A stretch of 64,000 nt of DNA from Chionoecetes opilio. Lineage: Eukaryota; Arthropoda; Malacostraca; Decapoda; Majidae. The stretch is taken from assembly GCA_016584305.1 (NCBI GenBank), contig JACEEZ010012826.1, positions 162,001 through 226,000 on the forward strand. Direction: 5' to 3'. The position numbers and the translations under genes are program-made. Shown here in pieces: positions 58,196 to 64,000 of this stretch (its first letter is position 1; the number at the start of each line of letters is the position of its first letter). The notes beneath the pieces are model-generated. The model was not told where the DNA came from. It ran no database searches and saw only the letters and a program-made list of their open reading frames with translations.

Positions 58196-58445
58196 TGATA
58201 ACAATAATGATAATGGTATCAATATTAATGATAAGAATGATTCTGATAATGATTATGATAATAATATTGCTAATAATAACAACAATATTAATAACAATAA
58301 TTATCATTGCAAAATAATATAATAATAATAATAATAATAATAATGATTATAGTAATAATGGTAATGATAATGGTAATGATGATATATATGGTAATGATGA
58401 TAATAACAATGATATATGTAGTAATAATAACAATGATGACAATAA
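58196..58445. repeat. AAT/GAT trinucleotide-rich repeat
   Basis: Interrupted ATA/ATG/AAT repeats. Confidence 0.9.
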
Positions 58446-58448
58446 AAA

Positions 58449-58600
58449 CAGGTGATGAAGGAGACACGGGCTGGGAAGAGTACTTTATTCCTGACTAGTT
58501 TCGCCTTTACTGGGCTTCTTCAGAGGAATAAACCCAGTAAAGACGAAACTAGTCAGGAATAAAGTACTCGCTTCCCAGCCCGTGCCGCCTCCATCACCCG
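58449..58600. repeat. Hairpin with ~66-bp arms
   Basis: The arm 58449-58514 (core ACTTTATTCCTGACTAGTTT) is mirrored at 58533-58600 around an 18-nt loop, with few mismatches. Confidence 0.9.
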
Positions 58601-58661
58601 TGTTTACACCTGTCAGTATGTCTACACACAATGATGATAATGGTAACAATCTTACTTACAG

Positions 58662-58951
58662 CCGCAGCCTCGGAGGTTGGTGGGCCGTGCGATGCTCCGG
58701 ACGCGAGGAGTCCCGAGCACGTCAGCATGAACATTCTGTATGAACCGTCCGGCGTCTACCACAACACTGCCGCAGTGAAGGACGAGGAGGAGACGACACG
58801 CCCTTGTACCAACAGCTTGTCTGAAGCCTTCAGTGAGCCTATATATGACACTCTACAAAGTGAGCCTACATATGACAATCTACAAAGTGAGCCTATATAT
58901 GACAATCTACAAAGTGAGCCTATATATGACAATCTACAATGGGACATCTGA
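58662..58951 (+). CDS. Candidate 3' exon: cytoplasmic tail with four SEPxYDxLQ repeats
   Basis: Acceptor CTTACTTACAG ends at 58661; stop TGA 58949-58951. In the open frame the exon starts within a codon (needs one base from upstream) and encodes ASEVGGPCDAPDARSPEHVS, MNILYEPSGVYHNTAAVKDE, EETTRPCTNSLSEAF and then four nine-residue repeats SEPIYDTLQ, SEPTYDNLQ, SEPIYDNLQ, SEPIYDNLQ, ending WDI. Each repeat holds a Y-x-x-L motif, the type used as a sorting signal or, when phosphorylated, an SH2 docking site; two further Tyr (YEPS, YHNT) precede them. Acidic residues favour a cytoplasmic tail. It is likely linked with 55332-55862, but the phases (0 and 1) need another exon between. Function is not known. 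Confidence 0.5.
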
Positions 58952-59032
58952 GGCAATGGACGGGAACGACACGCAAGGGACATGTTATTGCCCTAATGCC
59001 ACAACTTATCATTTCTCATTCTAGTAGGTTTG

Positions 59033-59225
59033 ATTAAATATTAGTAAATGTGAGTTAGCAATAGCGTTGGTATAGTTTTGTAGTATTTATTTCAAAGCTT
59101 ATATTGAGAGGGTTCGCTAGTGCTTCGAACTCATTAACAGCTTCGCAGAGGATTGTGGGTAGAATATCTGAATATCTTTTTTTTTGCTAAATAGTTTGTG
59201 GGTTGTTGAAGGACTGGACTGGTTT
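59033..59225. repeat. Inverted copy of 19824-20030
   Basis: ATTAGTAAATGTGAGTTAGC, GGTATAGTTTTGTAG and GGACTGGACTGGTTTGCTTT match in inverse orientation. It starts about 80 bp after the stop codon at 58951. Confidence 0.7.
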
Positions 59226-59228
59226 GCT

Positions 59229-59478
59229 TTGTTAGCAGTGGGGTAGCTAGGTATCTACCAATGGGAGGGAACCTGGGGGGCACTAGGCAAGCGGAGCTCA
59301 AGACTCTGATGCCACATAGAAGTATATATTCTAGGATCAGATCAGTGGTGGGTATTAGAGCATTATACAGAATACGGCAGCCATGGCCATTAGGGGGGCA
59401 CCTGGGGGGCAGGGGGGCGCACAGGATTCTCATGGGTGGGCACGTGCCTCCCCATTCCCCCCGTAGCTACGACACTGC
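59229..59478. mobile_element. TIR element (CAGTGG-GTAGCTA ends), uninterrupted
   Basis: Ends CAGTGGGGTAGCTAGG and, inverted, CAGTGTCGTAGCTACG. It is a relative of 18959-19823 without the inner MITE. Confidence 0.6.
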
Positions 59479-59665
59479 CTGAGGGGGCCCGAAATACCTG
59501 AAAGCCCAGGGGGCCCGGCCATGGGTTAATACGGCCCTGCATACAGCCAAACTAGTGTGGTCTTATCTCCATATGTTTATCCAGATTTTCTTTACAGAAT
59601 AACATTCCTTGCCGTTATCACCTCTATACTAAGTCAGTTATAAGTGTCTTTAGTTCCATTGAAAA

Positions 59666-59667
<2 letters not shown>

Positions 59668-59701
<34 letters not shown>

Positions 59702-59788
59702 GCGTGTGCGTGTGCGTGTGCGTGTGCGTGTGCGTGTGCGTGTGCGTGTGCGTGTGCGTGTGCGTGTGCGTGTGCGTGTGTGTGTGTA
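59668..59788. repeat. GTGTGC hexanucleotide microsatellite
   Basis: (TG)n then about 15 GTGTGC units. Confidence 0.97.
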
Positions 59789-59943
59789 TCCACCTAGTTG
59801 TACCATACAGGGCCTCAGGTGTCTGTGTATTTGATAATGATGTGTGTTTATATTGTATAGTGTGTGTATATTGTTTGACAAAGGCATGGCACACTACCTT
59901 AATATCACAAGCACTGTGATAGTTAAGGAAATAGTAATATTAT

Positions 59944-59945
<2 letters not shown>

Positions 59946-59979
<34 letters not shown>

Positions 59980-61600
59980 TCACAAGGAACTGGCCAAGGG
60001 CACAGCAAAAATGGGTAACACAAAGCCCGCTTAGTTGCCAGTCCCTATAAAGAAGACAGTAAGAGAATAGAATAAAAACAGAGGGGTAGGCCAATTTAGT
60101 TCGGGAGGTGTCTTGTTACTTCTTTTGAAAAGATTTAAGTCATAGGAAAGTGGAAAAATAGAAACAGGAAGAGTGTTCCAGAGTTTACCAGTGAAAGGGA
60201 TGAAAGAGTAAAGATACTGATTAACTCTTGCATTAGGAAGATGGACAGAATAGGGATGAGAATGAGTAGAAAGTCTTGTGCAGCGAGGCCGCGGGAGTGG
60301 GGGAGACATGCAGTTAGCAAGTTCAGAAGAGCAGTGAGCATGAAAATAACGGTACAAGAGAGCAAGAGAAGCAACATTGCGGCGGTGATTTAAGGATTGA
60401 AGACAGTCAGTCAGAGGAGAGGAGTTGATGAGACTAAAAGCTTTTGACTCAACCCTGTTTAGGAGAGCTGTATGAGTGGATCCTCCCCAAACATGTGAGA
60501 CATACTCCATACATGGGCGGATAAGGCCCCTGTAGAGAGCAAGCAATTGGGAGGGAGAAAAAAAAGGACGCAGACGCCACAGCACACCTAACTTCTTAGA
60601 AGCTGTTTTTAGCAATAGATGAGATGTGAGATTTCCAGTTCAGATTTTTAGTAAAGGATAATCCTAGAATGTTCATTGTAGAAGAAGGAGACAGTTGAGT
60701 GTCATTGAAGAAGAGGGGATAGTTATCTGGTAGGTTTTGTCGAGTAGATAGGTGAAGAAATTGGGTTTTTGAGGCATTGAACAAAACAAGGTTTGCTTTG
60801 CCCCAATCAGAAATTATAGAAAGATCAGAAGTTAGGCGCTCGGTGGCATCTCTCCGTAAATCACTTAGTTCCTGTTGAGTTGGACGTCTAATAAACTACG
60901 TTGAAAAATGCAGGGTAGAATCATCAGCGTAGTAGTGGATAGGGCTTTGAGTTAGACTTAGAAGATCATTAATAAATAATAGAAAGAGAGTGGGTGATAG
61001 GACAGAACCCTGGGGAACACCACTATTGATAGATTTAGGAGAAGAACAATGTTCGTCTACAGTAGCTGCAATAGAACGGTTTGAAAGGAAACTTAAAATG
61101 AAGGTACAGAGAGAATGGATAGAAACCGAATGAGGGTAGTTTGGAAATTAAAGATTTGTGCCAGACTCTTATCACAAGCTTTTGATATGTCAAGGGCAAC
61201 AGCAAAAGTTTCACCGAAACCCCTAAAGGAGGATGACCAAGATTCAGTTAGGAAAGCTAGAAGATCGCCAGTAGATCGCCCTTTACGGAAACCGTACTGA
61301 CGATCAGATAGAAGATTGTGAGCAGATAGATGCTTAAGAATCTTCTTATTAAGTATAGATTCAAAAACTTTAGATAGGCAGGAAGTCAAAGCTATAGAAC
61401 GGTAGTTTGAAGGATTAGAACGGTCACCCTTCTTAGGAACAGGTTGGATGTGAGCAAACTTCCAGCAAGAAGGAAAGGTGGAAGTAGATAGACAAAGGCG
61501 GAAAAGTTTGACCAGGCAAGGTGCAAGCACAGAAGCACAGTTTTTGAGAACAATAGGAGGGACTCCGTCAGGACCGTAAGCAATGACTATATACACATGA
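59946..61600 (-). pseudogene. Jockey-like LINE, 5'-truncated, with poly(A) tail
   Basis: Minus strand: GPDGVPPIVLKNCASVLAP, CWKFAHIQPVPKKGDRSNPS, NYRSIALTSCLSKVFE and QYGFRKGRSTGDLLAFLTES (61590-61230) are RT blocks. These are followed by SGVPQGSVLSP near 61000, the catalytic HYYADDSTLHF near 60920, and FNASKTQFLHLSTRQN. The C-terminal part from 60615 to 60031 reads LGVLWRLRPFFSPSQLLALY and RGLIRPCMEYVSHVWGGSTH. Only a few frame breaks are seen, so it is young compared with other LINEs here. The 3' end is A-rich (T run 59946-59976 on the plus strand). The endonuclease is missing. Confidence 0.85.
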
Positions 61601-61699
61601 TAGGAAAGTGACTCTGCGACCAATAGAAAATTGGGAGACCAAAATACGTGTTGGCACCTGGTCGCCTCACGCCCTCTATAGTCGTAGCGCATAACTATA

Positions 61700-62290
61700 T
61701 TTCACACGGGGACTTTTAATGGGTATCTGTTGTAAATCTTTTTAATGGGTATCTATTGTAAATCTTAAGTACCCGCTCATGACAGTTCAAGCTACATTGT
61801 TTCGCTCATCCTTATGTTATTTATTTACCAATGCTTATCTTTCCTAACATTTTTCTCCTAGTACATGTGGTCAATAATTGGAGTAAAGCCTGCTATTAAT
61901 CCCACAATAAACTACGCATTGGATATGTACCTGATATTTGGCCATAATTTACCACTTGACAGCATTATGCATGTGTTTTCACCTCCTGATGTTATATTTG
62001 TTAATCACTGTTGCCTGTTCTGATCGTGCATCATCCTGTAATTGGTTGATTATTAACAAGGTTATGATTATGTTTTAGCTCCTTTACATGTATTGATTAT
62101 ATTTCTTTACTTTCTCCTGATATATGTTCTCTTTCAAGTATACCTGAATGATGTAATATATGATAAATAATGAAACCAACTAAGATTGGCCCACATTTAT
62201 TCAACGTATTGCAATTTACAGCATGCTAAGCACAAGATATTTTCAATTAGCAGTAACTAAGTAGGATTTCCAATGACGAAATTGCATGAC
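61700..62290. other. No gene recognised
   Basis: AT-rich. A 30-bp direct duplication around TTTTTAATGGGTATCT lies at about 61715-61770. Confidence 0.5.
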
Positions 62291-62297
62291 AGATGCA

Positions 62298-63825
62298 GGG
62301 ACATCACAGCACGTGAGGGGTTAGAGAGGGACATCACAGCACGTGAGGGGTTTAGAGAGGGACATCACAGCACATGAGGGGTTAGAGAGGGACATCACAG
62401 CACGTGAGGGGTTAGAGAGGGACATCACAGCACGTGAGGGGTTAGAGAGGGACATCACAGCACGTGAGGGGTTAGGGAGGGACATCACAGCACAGTGAAG
62501 GGTTAGGAGGGACATCACAGCACGTGAGGGGTTAGGGAGGGACATCACAGCACGTGAGGGGTTAGGAGGGACATCACAGCACGTGAGGGGTTAGGAGGGA
62601 CATCACAGCCCCGTGAGGGGTTAGGAGGGACATCACAGCACGTGAGGGGTTAGGAGGGACATCACAGCCACGTGAGGGGTTAGGGAGGGACATCACAGCA
62701 CGTGAGGGGTTAGGAGGGACATCACAGCACGTAGGGGTTTGAGAGGGACATCACAGCACGTGAGGGGTTAGGAGGGACATCACAGCACGTGTAGGGGGAT
62801 TAGCAGATGAGGGACATCACAGCACGTGAGGGGTTAGGGAGGGACATCACAGCACGTGAGGGGTTAGGAGGGACATCACAGCACGTGAGGGGTTTAGAGA
62901 GGGACATCACAGCACGTGAGGGTTAGAGAGGGACATCACAGCACGTGAGGGGTTTGGAGGGACATCACAGCACGTGAGGGGTTTAGAGAGGGACATCACA
63001 GCACGTGAGGGGTTAGAGAGGGACATCACAGCACGTGAGGGGTTTGGGAGGGACATCACAGCACGTGAGGGGTTGGGAGGGACATCACAGCACGTGAGGG
63101 GTTGGGAGGACATCACAGCACGTGAGGGGTTAGGGAGGGACATCACAGCACGTGAGGGGTTTGAGGAGGGACATCACAGCACGTGAGGGGTTTGAGAGGG
63201 ACATCACAGCACGTGAGGGGTTAGGAGGACATCACAGCATGTGAGGGTTAGGGAGGGATATCACAGCACGTGAGGGGTTAGAGAGGGACATCACAGCACG
63301 TGAGGGGTTAGAGAGGGACATCACAGCACGTGAGGGGTTAGAGAGGGACATCACAGCACGTGAGGGGTTAGGGAGGGACATCACAGCACGTGAGGGGTTA
63401 GGGAGGGACATCACAGCACGTGAGGGGTTAGGGAGGGACATCACAGCACGTGAGGGGTTAGGGAGGGACATCACAGCACGTGAGTGGTTTGGGAGGGACA
63501 TCACAGCACGTGAGGGGTTTGGGAGGGACATTACACCACGTGAGGGGTTAGAGAGGGACATCACAGCACGTGAGGGGTTAGGGAGGGACATCACAGCACG
63601 TGAGGGGTTAGGGAGGGACATCACAGCACGTGAGGGGTTAGGGAGGGACATCACAGCACATGAGTGGTTTGGGAGGGACATTACACACGTGAGGGGTTAG
63701 GAGGACTCAAGCAGTGAGGGGTTAGGGAGGCATCACAGCACGTGAGGGGTTAGGGAGGGACATCACAGCACGTGAGGGGTTAGGGAGGGACATCACAGCA
63801 CATGAGTGGTTTGGGAGGGCTCATG
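62298..63825. repeat. 29/30-bp minisatellite, about 50 units, CACGTG in most
   Basis: Unit GGGACATCACAGCACGTGAG GGGTTAGAGA with GAGA/GGGA/GGA/TTGGGA variants at the end. Most units carry the palindrome CACGTG. Long open frames across it come from the 30-bp period. Confidence 0.95.
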
Positions 63826-64000
63826 ACGAAACTTCATGTTCTTGTTTTAGGGCTGCGAGGATCCCTTGGGGAACACTGAGCCCTTGACGAAACTATTTCT
63901 TTAACTTGTACTTTGTTTACATGCAGAAGATGCTCTTTGATCGTCGCCAACGCCACCTACATTCGTTACCCAGCAATATGGGTAACTTCTGAGGTTCCAG
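63826..64000. other. Right edge
   Basis: A possible acceptor TTCTTGTTTTAG ends at 63850 but no long open frame follows before the edge. Confidence 0.3.

Noticed and set aside
59624..59919. Thr/Arg/His or Val/Cys repeat proteins
   Set aside because: GT/GC microsatellite translated in several frames.
62321..63681. Repeated SLPNPSRAVM protein on the minus strand
   Set aside because: Only the 30-bp minisatellite period read in frame.
62298..63825. CRISPR-like regular repeats
   Set aside because: Units are contiguous with no unique spacers and the context is animal nuclear DNA; it is a minisatellite.

Overview
The window looks like gene-poor, repeat-rich nuclear DNA of an arthropod, most likely a decapod crustacean. 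Signs are spliced exons with canonical GT/AG borders, long introns, (TTAGG)n/(CCTAA)n arthropod telomere-type arrays, many GT, GA and trinucleotide microsatellites, and a mix of CR1-, Jockey- and RTE-like LINEs, tRNA-derived SINEs, Helitrons, Tc1, hAT and piggyBac-like elements. No bacterial-style genes, rRNA or CRISPR are seen.

Host genes. (1) 2816-9982 (+): four exons with matching splice phases encode the last 749 residues of a shugoshin-like cohesin protector. The C-terminal SGO box spans the last splice junction and the N-terminal coiled coil lies upstream or outside the window. (2) 55332-55862 (+): a signal-peptide exon ending in a membrane segment. A separate 3' exon at 58662-58951 encodes a tail with four nine-residue tyrosine repeats. 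They may belong to one unrecognised type I membrane protein, but an extra exon is needed to join them in phase. (3) 15177-15328 and 23690-23834 (+): two phase-compatible candidate exons of an unknown small gene.

Mobile DNA fills the rest. 1-1440 is a nearly intact LINE reverse transcriptase with one stop. The shugoshin introns hold a Helitron nested in a TIR element and a pogo/Tigger-like MITE nested in a piggyBac-like MITE; both nestings are proved by uninterrupted relatives elsewhere in the window. 10.7-14.9 kb holds MITEs, LINE fragments and an element with a 260-bp-arm hairpin. 15.4-23.7 kb is rich in foldback structures whose loops are telomere-type pentamer arrays, ending in a Foldback-like element with a 9-bp target duplication. 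24.7-27.9 kb has decayed hAT, SINE, Tc1 and Helitron copies. 28-34 kb has a TIR element, a gypsy-like LTR remnant and a Jockey-like LINE end with RNase H. 35.7-37.3 kb (-) is a frameshifted copy of an uncharacterised arthropod multi-copy protein.

Two stretches (about 34.4-37.9 and 40.4-50.2 kb) look like poor consensus sequence: minority bases are replaced by their neighbours and homopolymers are expanded. A full-length CR1 LINE on the minus strand (about 51.2 to 46.3 kb) crosses the 50.2 kb edge, clean on one side and error-dense on the other. The right end holds a second deleted LINE, a Jockey-like LINE (61.6 to 59.95 kb, minus) and a 1.5-kb minisatellite of about 50 units, nearly all with CACGTG.
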